64,000 nt of DNA. Origin: Streptomyces sp. NRRL B-24484 (GTDB lineage Bacteria; Actinomycetota; Actinomycetes; Streptomycetales; Streptomycetaceae). The stretch is from the NCBI RefSeq assembly GCF_000717715.1, contig NZ_JOAI01000012.1, positions 124,001 through 188,000 on the forward strand, in the 5' to 3' direction. Numbering within the stretch: position 1 is the first letter of the stretch; each line of letters opens with the position of its first letter. The position numbers and the translations under genes were made by a program. Below the pieces are notes generated by a model, which saw only the letters and a list, made by a program, of their open reading frames with translations, was not told the origin of the DNA and searched no databases. Shown here piece by piece: positions 23,401-32,156 of this stretch.

Positions 23401-24618
23401 GTGAGTGCACGGACCCATGTGGTGGTCACCGGGCTCGGAGCCACCACGCCGCTCGGCGGGGACACCGCCTCGACCTGGGCGGCCATGCTGGCGGGGACCT
23501 CCGGGATCACCCCGATCGAGGAGGAGTGGGCGGCCGGACTGCCCGTCCGGATCGCCGGCCGGCTCGCCGTCGAGCCGACCGACCTGCTGGACCGGGTGCA
23601 GGCCCGCCGGCTGGACCGCTGCGAACAGGTCGCCCTGGTCGCCGCCCGCGAGGCCTGGGCCGACGCCGGCCGTCCGCAGGTCGACCCGGAGCGGCTCGCC
23701 GTGGTGATCGGCACCGGCACCGGCGGTGCACTGACCATGCTCGGCCAGGACGACGTGCTGGAGGCCTCCGGCGTGCGCCGGGTCTCGCCGCACACCGTCC
23801 CCATGCTGATGGCCAACGGCCCGGCGGCCTGGGTCAGCATCGAACTCGGTGCCCGCGGCGGCGCCCACACGCCCGTCAGCGCCTGCGCCTCCGGCGCCGA
23901 GGCGATCGCCCTCGGGCTGGACCTGATCCGGCTCGGCCGCGCCGACGTCGTGGTGGCCGGCGGCGCCGAGGCCTGCATCTGCCCGCTCACCCTGGCCGGC
24001 TTCGCCCAGGCCCGGGCGCACTCCACCCGCAACGACGCCCCCGGGCTCGCCTCCCGGCCGTTCGACACCGCACGGGACGGGTTCGTCATCGGCGAGGGCG
24101 CCGCCGTCGTCGTCCTGGAACGGGCCGACTTCGCCGCCGCCCGGACGGCCCACCCGTACGCGGTGCTCGCCGGCGCGGCCGTCACCTCGGACGCCCACCA
24201 CATCACCGCGGCCCACCCGGAGGGACAGGTCCGGGCCATGCGGCAGGCCCTCGCCGCGGCGGACCTCCCGCCGCTGGCGGTGGACGTCGTGCACGCCCAT
24301 GCCACCTCCACCCCCAGGGGCGACCTCGCGGAGGCGCAGTCGATCGCCGAGGCGATCGGCGTGCATCCGGCCGTCACCGCGACCAAGTCGATGACCGGGC
24401 ACCTCTTCGGTGCGGCGGGGGCGCTGGGCGCGATCGCGGCGGTGCTCTCGGTCCGGGACGGGATCGTCCCGGCCGTCCGGAACCTCGACGGGCTCGATCC
24501 GGAGGTGAAGCTGGACGTCGTCACCGGCGGCCCCCGGACGGGCCCCGTCGGCGCGGCCCTCGCCAACGCCTTCGGCTTCGGCGGCCACAACGCCACCCTG
24601 GTGTTCACGCCGGCGTGA
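23401..24618 (+). CDS. FabF-like beta-ketoacyl-ACP synthase
   Basis: 405 residues. A type II ketosynthase catalysing decarboxylative condensation of acyl thioesters with malonyl-ACP. The triad is complete: Cys162 in SACASGAEA, His in HAHATSTPRGD, and His in TGHLFGAAGALG. The GTG at 23401 has AAAGGAG 7-8 bases upstream. There is no partner chain-length factor, ACP or other fatty-acid gene nearby, so it is a stand-alone extra KASII. It could serve in fatty acid or specialised lipid synthesis. Confidence 0.9.
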   Translation: MSARTHVVVTGLGATTPLGGDTASTWAAMLAGTSGITPIEEEWAAGLPVRIAGRLAVEPTDLLDRVQARRLDRCEQVALVAAREAWADAGRPQVDPERLAVVIGTGTGGALTMLGQDDVLEASGVRRVSPHTVPMLMANGPAAWVSIELGARGGAHTPVSACASGAEAIALGLDLIRLGRADVVVAGGAEACICPLTLAGFAQARAHSTRNDAPGLASRPFDTARDGFVIGEGAAVVVLERADFAAARTAHPYAVLAGAAVTSDAHHITAAHPEGQVRAMRQALAAADLPPLAVDVVHAHATSTPRGDLAEAQSIAEAIGVHPAVTATKSMTGHLFGAAGALGAIAAVLSVRDGIVPAVRNLDGLDPEVKLDVVTGGPRTGPVGAALANAFGFGGHNATLVFTPA

Positions 24619-24681
24619 GACACGCGAGGGCGTGACGTCCACGGCGTGCGGAGGTCCCGTAGGGGCGCTTGCCCCCGGGAG

Positions 24682-25830
24682 CTACTGCTTCACGCTGCGG
24701 AGGAGGACGAACTTGGGGTCGGAGGCGACGGTGCGGCAGTTGCCGAACAGACGGCGGAGCTTGACGTGGTAGCCGAGGTGGCGGTTGCCGATGACCCAGA
24801 GTTCGCCGCCCGGCCGCAGGGCCCGCCGGGCGCCGGTGAACATCCGCCAGGCGGTGGCGTCGGTCAGCGCCTGGTGGCTGTGGAAGGGCGGGTTGTTGAG
24901 GACGAGGTCGACGCTGCAGGGGGCGACCGCCGCCATCCCGTCGCCGACCTCGAACCGCGCCGGGGCGTCCGGGCCGAGGTTGGCCCGGAAGGTGGCCTCG
25001 GCCGAGGCGACGGCCTGGTACGACTCGTCGAGGAAGAGCACCTCGGAGGCGGGGTTGGCGAGCGCCGCGGCGGTGCCGACGACACCGTTGCCGCAGCCGA
25101 GGTCGACCACGGTCTGGGGGCCGTGCCGCTCCGGCAGGTGGTTCAGCAGGAAGCGGGTGCCGATGTCGAGGCGGTCCGCGCAGAAGATGCCGGCGTGGTT
25201 GTGGACCGTCCCCCCGGAGGCGGCGCCGATGCCCTCCGGCAGCCGGTAGCTCTGCGGCCAGGGGCTGCCGGTGCGCGGCAGTGCCGGGTCCGGGGTGCAG
25301 TGGATCAGGCGGGCCTTGCGGACGGCGAGTGAGGTGCGGGTCGGGCCGAGCACCGACTCGAACAGCTTGAGCGTGGAGGTGTGGATCTCGGTGACCATGC
25401 CGGTGCCGACCACCACGGTGCCCTCGTGGACGGCCGGGGCGAGCCGGTGCAGCTGGTCCTCCAGCAGGGCGAGGCTCTTGGGCACCCGGACGAGCAGCAC
25501 GTCGATCCGGTCCGGCGGGGTGTCGCGGGTGCTGAGCAGCCGCACTCCGTCGGCCTGTCCGGCGCGGTTGCGGGCGAGGTTGGCGAGGGTGGCCTGCCGG
25601 CCGAGCCAGGAGTCGCCGATCTGCACGGGCCGGTGCTCGGCGAGCGCGGTCGTGAGCGCGCCCCAGCGGTCGCCGACGATCACCACGCTGCCCGACAGGT
25701 CGGTGCCGCTCTCCGCGAGGTGCCGCAGCAGGAGGTCGTCGGCGGCGTCCCAGGCGCGCAGCTGGTCGCGGGGGTCCTCGGGGTGGCGGGTGAGGTCGGT
25801 CTCGCCCCACGGCGTGCTCATGCGGTTCAT
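24682..25830 (-). CDS. RlmG/RsmC-like rRNA guanine-N2 methyltransferase
   Basis: About 382 residues. The N-terminal domain is a degenerate methyltransferase fold used for RNA binding. The C-terminal domain is active, with the SAM loop VVDLGCGNGVVGTAA and the N2-methyltransferase motif LNNPPFHSH. This two-domain layout is that of RlmG and RsmC. The site in rRNA cannot be chosen between these. The ATG at 25830 is close to GGGGGA; the ATG at 25821 is an alternative. It is convergent with the KS gene. Confidence 0.85.
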   Translation of the reverse strand: MNRMSTPWGETDLTRHPEDPRDQLRAWDAADDLLLRHLAESGTDLSGSVVIVGDRWGALTTALAEHRPVQIGDSWLGRQATLANLARNRAGQADGVRLLSTRDTPPDRIDVLLVRVPKSLALLEDQLHRLAPAVHEGTVVVGTGMVTEIHTSTLKLFESVLGPTRTSLAVRKARLIHCTPDPALPRTGSPWPQSYRLPEGIGAASGGTVHNHAGIFCADRLDIGTRFLLNHLPERHGPQTVVDLGCGNGVVGTAAALANPASEVLFLDESYQAVASAEATFRANLGPDAPARFEVGDGMAAVAPCSVDLVLNNPPFHSHQALTDATAWRMFTGARRALRPGGELWVIGNRHLGYHVKLRRLFGNCRTVASDPKFVLLRSVKQ

Positions 25831-26054
25831 CGTTCCCCCAGGCTAGCCGACCGGCGGCGGCCTCCCGGACGGCCGCGGGGTGCCGCCCGGCCGCACGCTG
25901 CGGCGCCGGGCCGGGTACGGCTGCGGCGCTCCCCCGGTGACGGTCCGTCGGGTGCGGCACCGGCCGGGGCGCCGGGTGCCGACGGCCCGGCCGTGGGCCG
26001 GTGTTAGCCTGCGGCGAAGCGGCGCCGGGGGGCGCCGCAGTTCGGGGGAGCACG

Positions 26055-26648
26055 GTGGCTGCGGCGGGGCGGGGAGCCGGACGCGGATGGCGGCCCGCGG
26101 GGGCGGCGGCCGGAGCGGCGGTGCTGCTGGTCGCCGGGTACGCGGGCGGGGTGTGGTCGGCGCGTTCGGGCGGCCGGGTGCGGGTGGCGGAGCTGCTGGA
26201 CCGGCCGGTGCCGCTGCTCGGTTCGGCCGGGGTGCTGCTGGTCGCGGCGCTGGTGCTGGCACCGCGCAGACCGGGCCGGGGACTGTTCACGGCGCCCGTG
26301 CTGCTGGTGGCCGGGGTGCTGGCGCTGCGGGTGCTGATCGGCGTGCTGGACGTGGCGGAGCCGCCGCGGCAGCACACCGTGCTGACGGTCGCGGCGCCGG
26401 GCCGGGCGGACCGGCTGCTGTCGGTGGTGCGCCACGCGGTCGGCCCGTGCTGGTCGGTGGAGGTGGAGACCGGCGTCGGCTGGTCGGCCCGGCACTGGCT
26501 GCTGGGCGTCTTCGAGCACGGCCCGGCCTCGGGCGGCCCGGTGGACGGGCACTGGGACGGCCCGGACCGGGTGGTGGTGCGGGCCTCCGACGGCGAGCAC
26601 GTCTTCGACCTGCCCGCCGACCCCGCCGACCGCCCGCACGGTCGCTGA
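26055..26648 (+). CDS. Predicted small membrane protein
   Basis: About 197 residues, unrecognised. Three hydrophobic segments lie in the first half (AGAAAGAAVLLVAGYAGGVW, VPLLGSAGVLLVAALVL, APVLLVAGVLALRVLIGVL). A soluble C-terminal part follows with one Cys and a short acidic end. The GTG at 26055 is preceded by GGGGGAG. It is monocistronic and convergent with the acetyltransferase at 26689. No function can be assigned. Confidence 0.6.
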   Translation: MAAAGRGAGRGWRPAGAAAGAAVLLVAGYAGGVWSARSGGRVRVAELLDRPVPLLGSAGVLLVAALVLAPRRPGRGLFTAPVLLVAGVLALRVLIGVLDVAEPPRQHTVLTVAAPGRADRLLSVVRHAVGPCWSVEVETGVGWSARHWLLGVFEHGPASGGPVDGHWDGPDRVVVRASDGEHVFDLPADPADRPHGR

Positions 26649-26688
26649 ACCGCCGCAGCGCCTGTCCGGGCCGCCCGCAGGCCGCCCG

Positions 26689-27273
26689 TCAGGCCGTGAC
26701 GGTGTCCGGCCGGCCGCGGTGCCGGGCCCAGTCGCCGGCCAGGACGGCCATCAGGGTGGAGTCGACCCAGCCGTCGCCGCCCCGGAGCGCCTCGCGGCGC
26801 ACGCCCTCGGCGACGAAGCCGACCTTCTCGTAGACCCGCCGGGCCCGCGGGTTGAACGCGTACACCTCCAACTGGACGCGGTGCAGCCCGACTTCCTCGA
26901 AGGCGTGGGCGAGCAGCAGCCGCAGTGCCTCGGTGCCGAGGCCCCGGCCGCGCCCGGCCGGTCCGATCAGGGTACGGAAGCTGCAGCTCAGGTTGGGCTC
27001 GTCCCACTCGTTGAGCACGACCTCGCCGACGCAGCGGCCGCTCGCCAGGTCGACCACGGCGAGGTCGAGCCGGTCCGTCCGCTCGGTGCGGGTGGTGTAC
27101 CAGCGGGCGATCGCCCCGGCGTCGATCGGCGGCCGGTGGGTGCTGCCGGTGAGCCGCTGCACCTCGGGGTCGTCGATGGCGGCGGTGATGTCGGGCAGGT
27201 CCTCGGGCCGGAAGGGACGCAGTTGCACGGCGGTGCCGGTGAGGACGGGTTTGCGGGCGAAGTCGGCGGTCAC
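26689..27273 (-). CDS. GNAT-family acetyltransferase (RimJ/RimL type)
   Basis: About 194 residues. VQLRPFRPEDLPDI, then IGPAGRGRGLGTEALRLLLAHAFE and FNPRARRVYEKVGFVAEG, form a typical GNAT domain for ribosomal-protein or small-molecule N-acetylation. The GTG at 27273 is chosen over the upstream frame to 27345, which lacks similarity. The ribosome site is weak. Confidence 0.82.
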   Translation of the reverse strand: MTADFARKPVLTGTAVQLRPFRPEDLPDITAAIDDPEVQRLTGSTHRPPIDAGAIARWYTTRTERTDRLDLAVVDLASGRCVGEVVLNEWDEPNLSCSFRTLIGPAGRGRGLGTEALRLLLAHAFEEVGLHRVQLEVYAFNPRARRVYEKVGFVAEGVRREALRGGDGWVDSTLMAVLAGDWARHRGRPDTVTA

Positions 27274-27325
27274 CCGTCGATTCTGGGCGGCGGTGCCGGG
27301 CCGGGCAACGCAATTGTGCGCCGGG

Positions 27326-28213
27326 TCAGTTGCGCAGCTCGGCATCGATCCAGCGGTTGCCCTGAATCCGGCTGTAGCGCAGGTACGAGGTGCCGCCCTG
27401 GGCGAGCCGGAACGGCTTGCCCCCGTCGTCGAGGGGGAGGGTACGGGTCTGCCCCTGGTCCACGTAGCTGAGTTCGGCCGTCCAGGTGCAGTCGCAGGTC
27501 GTGCTGACGGCGGTGATCTCGAAGGTGACGGACTGGTGGGGGTCGACCGAGAGCTTGAGGGCGTTGAGGTTGACGGGGGTGTCGTCGGCCCGCTTGCCCT
27601 TGACCGACGGCGGGTCGCGGTCGAGGTCGACGGTGACGTAGACGACCTCGCGGGGTCCGCCGCCGCACTGCGGGTCGACGAGCACGCCGACCATGCTGCC
27701 GGTGACGGCGGTGGAGCGGCTGACCGCCTTGACGGAGAAGCGGCGCAGGTCGATCTGGCGGTCGGCGGTGCTCTGCACCACGGCCTCGGTGAGGCTGCGG
27801 CCGGCCAGCGCCCCCCGGCGCTCCAGGGCCCACCCGGCGGGGTCCGACCCTGGGGCCTCCTGGTGGCGGACGGCGTCGGGGGTGAGCGGCAGCCGCCAGA
27901 TGTCGTTGCCGTCGCAACCGGGGGTGATGACCTCGGTGTTGGCGAGCAGCGCGCCGCCGGCCGGGGGTGCGGCGGCGCCGGCCGCGGCCGGGGCGGAGGG
28001 TGCGGCGCCGGTGGCGGCCGGTCCGCCGGGGCTGCTCGCCGCCGGGCTCGGACGGCCGCCGGCGGCCGTCCCGGTGGCGGGCCAGAGGGCGGGTGCGGCG
28101 ATCCAGGTCAGGGCGAAGGCCGCGGCGGCGCTGCCGGTGCCGACGACGGCGAGTCGGCGGCGGGCTCCGGTGGTCATGGCGGTGCCGCCCGGGCGTCGTA
28201 CGAGGTCTGTCAT
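27326..28213 (-). CDS. Secreted or membrane-anchored protein coupled to the Ser/Thr kinase
   Basis: About 295 residues, family not recognised. A hydrophobic N-terminal segment (LAVVGTGSAAAAFALTWIAA) is followed by a Pro/Ala/Ser-rich linker and an extracytoplasmic domain of about 190 residues with four Cys in pairs (PGCDG, DPQCGGG, TTCDCTW). The ATG at 28213 overlaps the kinase stop as TGATG, so it is co-translated with the kinase. It may be a ligand, partner or substrate of that kinase; this is inference from coupling only. Confidence 0.65.
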   Translation of the reverse strand: MTDLVRRPGGTAMTTGARRRLAVVGTGSAAAAFALTWIAAPALWPATGTAAGGRPSPAASSPGGPAATGAAPSAPAAAGAAAPPAGGALLANTEVITPGCDGNDIWRLPLTPDAVRHQEAPGSDPAGWALERRGALAGRSLTEAVVQSTADRQIDLRRFSVKAVSRSTAVTGSMVGVLVDPQCGGGPREVVYVTVDLDRDPPSVKGKRADDTPVNLNALKLSVDPHQSVTFEITAVSTTCDCTWTAELSYVDQGQTRTLPLDDGGKPFRLAQGGTSYLRYSRIQGNRWIDAELRN

Positions 28214-29832
28214 CAACCGATCCTGAATCCGCCGCAGGTGCTGGAGACGAGCGATCCGTCCGGCCGGATCTTGTAGTAGACCACCGTCCAGTCGCCCTTG
28301 AGGTCGAGGGCGGCCGCGCCGGGGAAGTCCTCGGGGTACGCGGCGAAGCTCTCCGGGGGTTGTCCGCCGTCCGGCCTGCCGACCAGCAGGACCTTGCTGA
28401 TCTGGGCGGCGGGGTGCTGGTGGGCGGCGGACTGGGCCGGGGTGCGGACCTCGACGACGGTGTACTCGGGTCGGCCGTCCTCGCTCTGCCGGATCGAGCC
28501 GAAGAGCCACTTGTGGTTCTCGTCCGGCCCGTGGGGGAACGTCCAGTCGCCGGTGTAGGGGCCTCCGACCGGGGTGCCGTCCCGGGTGGCCGGGTGGTTG
28601 CAGCCGTCGCTGGCGAAGACGTACGCGAGGTCGCGGTCGACGGCGGGGACGCGGTCGGGGGTGACCGGGCCGGGGCGGCCGTCGGCGCCGATCAGGGGTG
28701 CGGCCGTCGTCGCCGACTGCGAGGGCTTCGTCGGGGCCGTGGCACCCGGGGAGGCGGCGGAGGTCGCGCCGGTGGTCACGGCGGAGGTGGCGCCGGTGGT
28801 CACGGCGGGGGCGCCGGCCGCGGCGGGCGGCAGCCGTCCGGCGGCCAGCGAGAGGACGAGGGCGAGGGCCGCGCCGAGGACGGCCGAGGTGCCGCCGACG
28901 GCCGCGGTCAGCCGGACGGGCGGGCGGACCCGGACCGTCCCTGGCACACCGGCCGGGGCACCGTCCGGGGCGGTCGTGCCGGCGGATCCGGTGAGCTCGC
29001 GGTAGACCGGGTCGTCGACCAGTGAGCCGTCGACGTCCAGTTCGCGGACGATGTCGGCGGCGGTCGGCCGGTCGGCGGGCTCGCGGGCGGCGCAGCGCCG
29101 CAGCAGGGCGGCGAACTCCGGCTCCACGCCGTCCAGGTCGAGTCCGCCGGCGACGGCCTGGTAGAGCAGGGCGGGTGCGCCGTGCCCGGCGAACGGGGGC
29201 CGGCGGGTCGCGGCGAACGCGGCCGTGCCGGCGAGGGCGAAGACGTCGGCGGGCGGGCCGCCGCGCTCGCGGCCGGAGAGCACCTCGGGCGCGAGGTAGC
29301 CGAGGGTGCCGGCGATCCGCTGCGGGTCGCCGGTCGCGGTGTGGGCCGGGCTGCGGGCGATGCCGAAGTCGATCAGGCGCGGGCCGTCGGCGGCGAGGAC
29401 GACGTTGGAGGGCTTCAGGTCGCGGTGCAGCACCCCCTGGCGGTGCGCGTCGGCGACCGCCTCGGCGAGTGCGGCGAGCAGCCGCCGGCAGGTCGCGGCC
29501 GGCAGCGGCCGCCCGTACGAGGCGACCGCGGCGGCCAGGGTGGGGCCGGCGAGGTACTCGGTGGCGAGCCAGTACGGGGCGTGCTCCGTCTCGGCGTCGA
29601 CCAGCGCGGCGGAGAAGGCGCTGCGCATCCCGCGGACGACCGCGACCTCGCGGCGGAACCGGGGCAGTGCCTCCGGGTCGTCCTGCAGGTCCGGGTGGAC
29701 GATCTTCAGTGCCACCTGGCGGCCGCCGGGCGACCTGGCCAGGAAGACCTCGCCCATGCCGCCGGCACCGAGCGGGCGCAGCACCTCGTACTGCCCGATC
29801 CGGCGGGGGCCTCCCCCGCGGAACTCCTGCAT
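28213..29832 (-). CDS. Membrane Ser/Thr protein kinase (PknB-like) with extracellular domain
   Basis: 539 residues. The N-terminal kinase domain has the full motif set: GAGGMGEVFLA, the Lys in VALKIVHP, HRDLKPSN, IDFGIA and LAPEVLSG. A single membrane segment follows (AVGGTSAVLGAALALVLSLA), then a Thr/Ala-rich linker and an extracellular domain of about 150 residues with two Cys (ASDGCNH and SSTCGG) that may form a disulfide. There are no PASTA repeats, so the sensed signal differs from PknB. The secreted neighbour downstream is coupled to it. The ribosome site at 29832 is weak. Confidence 0.88.
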   Translation of the reverse strand: MQEFRGGGPRRIGQYEVLRPLGAGGMGEVFLARSPGGRQVALKIVHPDLQDDPEALPRFRREVAVVRGMRSAFSAALVDAETEHAPYWLATEYLAGPTLAAAVASYGRPLPAATCRRLLAALAEAVADAHRQGVLHRDLKPSNVVLAADGPRLIDFGIARSPAHTATGDPQRIAGTLGYLAPEVLSGRERGGPPADVFALAGTAAFAATRRPPFAGHGAPALLYQAVAGGLDLDGVEPEFAALLRRCAAREPADRPTAADIVRELDVDGSLVDDPVYRELTGSAGTTAPDGAPAGVPGTVRVRPPVRLTAAVGGTSAVLGAALALVLSLAAGRLPPAAAGAPAVTTGATSAVTTGATSAASPGATAPTKPSQSATTAAPLIGADGRPGPVTPDRVPAVDRDLAYVFASDGCNHPATRDGTPVGGPYTGDWTFPHGPDENHKWLFGSIRQSEDGRPEYTVVEVRTPAQSAAHQHPAAQISKVLLVGRPDGGQPPESFAAYPEDFPGAAALDLKGDWTVVYYKIRPDGSLVSSTCGGFRIG

Positions 29833-30000
29833 GGCGCGGCGGCCCCCACCTGTCGTCGTCCTGCCCGTTGCCGGTCGGCCGCACGGGCGGCCGGGCGACA
29901 GTATGCCGTCGGGCGGTCACGCGTGGTGGCCGCTCCGGACAAGTCGTGCCGGATCCGCCGACGGGGCGTCGGGCCGCGCGCGGGCCGGTACCGTGCCTGC

Positions 30001-30603
30001 ATGCAGACCAGGCCGACCCTGCCCGGCGCCGCCGTCCTCCTGCGCCCGGCGACCCCCGCCGACGTGCCCGCGCTGGCCGGGATCCGGGCCACGCCCGAGG
30101 TGCGGGCCCGCTGGCGCGGCGGGCCCGACATGGCTGCCGAGGTGCGGTCGGACCTCGCCGACGAGCGGACGCCGGTGCTGGCGGTGGAGTACCGCGGGCA
30201 GGTGGTCGGCGCGATCCAGTGGCACGAGGAGGAGGAACCGGACTACCGGCACGCCGGCATCGACGTGTACCTCGACCCCGCGGTGCACGGCCGCGGGCTC
30301 GGCACCGACGCGGTGCGGACCCTCGCCCGCTACCTGGTCGCGGAACTCGGCCACCACCGGCTGGTGATCGACCCGGCCGCCGACAACGCCCCCGCCATCG
30401 CCTGCTACCGCAAGGTCGGCTTCCGTCCGGTCGGGGTGATGCGGCAGTACGAGCGCGGCACCGACGGCACCTGGCACGACGGTCTGCTGATGGACCTGCT
30501 GGCCGGGGACCTCGCCGTGGTCGACCGGCCGTCGCCCGGGCGGCGCACCGCGGCGCGGGCGGCCCTGCGGCGGCTCAGGCTCCGGCGGCGGGCCCGGGGC
30601 TGA
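30001..30603 (+). CDS. Aminoglycoside 6'-N-acetyltransferase-like GNAT enzyme
   Basis: 200 residues. The order of motifs (WHEEEEPDYRHAGIDVYLDP, HGRGLGTDAVRTLARYLV, NAPAIACYRKVGFRPVGVM, WHDGLLMDLL) resembles AAC(6')-I type enzymes more than generic GNATs. Such genes are common in the chromosome of Streptomyces, and resistance cannot be assumed. TACCGT at 29989-29994 lies 6 bases before the ATG and there is no ribosome site, so it is probably leaderless. The Arg-rich C-terminus is a family-variable tail. Confidence 0.75.
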   Translation: MQTRPTLPGAAVLLRPATPADVPALAGIRATPEVRARWRGGPDMAAEVRSDLADERTPVLAVEYRGQVVGAIQWHEEEEPDYRHAGIDVYLDPAVHGRGLGTDAVRTLARYLVAELGHHRLVIDPAADNAPAIACYRKVGFRPVGVMRQYERGTDGTWHDGLLMDLLAGDLAVVDRPSPGRRTAARAALRRLRLRRRARG

Positions 30604-30609
30604 CGCCGC

Positions 30610-30630
30610 GGCGGCCCGCGGCGGGCCGCC
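30610..30630. terminator. Hairpin between convergent genes
   Basis: GGCGGCCCGC and its complement lie almost back to back, between the acetyltransferase and the MocR-type regulator. It could serve both genes. Confidence 0.5.
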
Positions 30631-30663
30631 GGTGCCCGGCCCCGGGTGCGGGCGGGACGGCGG

Positions 30664-32043
30664 TCAAGGCCGGACGTCGGCGACGGCCTCGGCCAGCAGC
30701 CGGGCCGCCCGGGCCAGCCGGCGTTCCGGCAGTGCGGCGTAGCCGAGCACGAGGGCGGGCGGGCCGGCGGCGGTGAGGCGGGTGGGGGCGACCGGTTCGA
30801 CCCGGACGCCGCGGGCGGCGGCGGCCCCGACCACGGGCCGTTCGGCGCAGCCGGGCGGCAGGTCGAGGTACAGGTGCAGGCCGGCGGCCACACCGCGGAC
30901 GGCGGCGTCCGGCAGGTGCCGGGCGAGCGCCTCGGCCAGGGCGTCGCGGCGGGCGCGGTAGCGGACGCGGACGGCCCGCAGGTGCCGGTCGTGGCCGCCG
31001 TCGGCGAGCAGCCGGGCGAAGGCCAGCTGGTCGAGGGCGGAGCAGCCGAGGTCGCTGTACTGCTTGTCGGTACGGAACTCCTCGACCATCGGTTCCGGCA
31101 GAACGGCCCAGCCGAGCCGCAGGCCCGGTGCCAGCGACTTGCTGAGCGAGCCGAGGTGGACGACGAGGTCGGGGGCGAGCCCCTGCAGGCAGCCGACGGG
31201 CTCGCGGTCGTAGCGGAACTCGGCGTCGTAGTCGTCCTCGACCACGACGGCGCCGGTGCGGCGGGCCCAGGCGATCAGGGCGGCCCGGCGTTCGGGGGCG
31301 AGCACCACGCCGGTCGGGTACTGGTGGGCGGGGGTGACGAGGACGGCGCGCAGGCCCGTCCGGGCGAGCGCGTCGACGTCGAGGCCGTGCTCGTCGACGG
31401 GGACGCCCACCGGATCGAGGCCGTGGGCGCGCAGCAGGCCGAAGGTGCCGGGCGAGCCCGGGTCCTCGACGGCGATGGCGCGGTGGCCGTGCCGGACGAG
31501 CTGACGGGCTGCCAGGGCGAGCCCCTGGGCGACGCCGCCGACCACGGTGAGGCGCCCCGGGTCGGCGGCGGCGGCCCGTACCCGGCCGAGGTGGGCGGCG
31601 AGTTCGGCGCGCAGTGCGGGCTGACCGGCGGGGTCGCCGTAGCCGAGGGCGGCGTGTTCGGCGGAGGCGAGGGCCCGGCGCTGCGCGGCCTGCCAGGCGG
31701 CCCGCGGGAAGAGCGAGAGGTCGGGGGTGCCGGGCCTGAGGTCGTGGCGGACGGCGGGGGCGGCCGGGCCAGGCGGTGCCGCGGGCGGCGGCGGGGCGAT
31801 GCCGTCGGCGACCCGGGTGCCGGAGCCGGGCCTGCTCACCAGGTAGCCCTCGGCCACGAGTTGGGCGTAGGCCTCGACCACGGTGCCGCGGGCGACGCCG
31901 AGGTCCCGGGCGAGCGCGCGGGTGGCGGGCAGCCGTCCGCCTGCGGGCGGGCGGCCCTGACGGACGGCCTCGCGCAGGGCGGCGGTGAGCCGGGCGGTCA
32001 GGCCGCTTCCGGACGGGTCGAACAGCAGCAGGAGTTCGGTCAA
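30664..32043 (-). CDS. MocR/PdxR-type GntR regulator with aminotransferase domain
   Basis: 459 residues. The N-terminal GntR winged helix (LPATRALARDLGVARGTVVEAYAQL) is fused to a fold-type I aminotransferase-like domain with the PLP lysine in GSLSKSLAPGLRLGW. The TTG at 32043 is supported by GGAGG 8 bases upstream. It is divergent from an EamA exporter, and shared inverted repeats lie between them, so it probably controls that exporter in response to PLP or an amino compound. PdxST genes are absent here, so a PdxR role is less likely. Confidence 0.88.
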   Translation of the reverse strand: MTELLLLFDPSGSGLTARLTAALREAVRQGRPPAGGRLPATRALARDLGVARGTVVEAYAQLVAEGYLVSRPGSGTRVADGIAPPPPAAPPGPAAPAVRHDLRPGTPDLSLFPRAAWQAAQRRALASAEHAALGYGDPAGQPALRAELAAHLGRVRAAAADPGRLTVVGGVAQGLALAARQLVRHGHRAIAVEDPGSPGTFGLLRAHGLDPVGVPVDEHGLDVDALARTGLRAVLVTPAHQYPTGVVLAPERRAALIAWARRTGAVVVEDDYDAEFRYDREPVGCLQGLAPDLVVHLGSLSKSLAPGLRLGWAVLPEPMVEEFRTDKQYSDLGCSALDQLAFARLLADGGHDRHLRAVRVRYRARRDALAEALARHLPDAAVRGVAAGLHLYLDLPPGCAERPVVGAAAARGVRVEPVAPTRLTAAGPPALVLGYAALPERRLARAARLLAEAVADVRP

Positions 32044-32091
32044 GGGGCCACCTCCGTGTCGCGAGGTTACCCGGGCCCGGCGGCGCGAAGT

Positions 32092-32136
32092 GGTCCACGG
32101 TCGGGGTGCACGGGTGGACCTGGGCGGCGGACCACC
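32092..32136. promoter_or_regulatory. Candidate operator of the MocR-type regulator
   Basis: GGTCCAC (32092-32098) and GTGGACC (32114-32120) form an inverted repeat. A third related copy, GGACCACC, is at 32129-32136. This arrangement between divergent genes resembles MocR binding regions. Confidence 0.5.
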
Positions 32137-32143
32137 CGGCTCC

Positions 32144-32149
32144 TAGCGT
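32144..32149 (+). promoter_or_regulatory. -10 element of a leaderless promoter
   Basis: TAGCGT ends 7 bases before the exporter ATG. No ribosome site is present. The operator copies lie directly upstream, where they would overlap the -35 region. Confidence 0.55.
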
Positions 32150-32156
32150 GGGCGTC

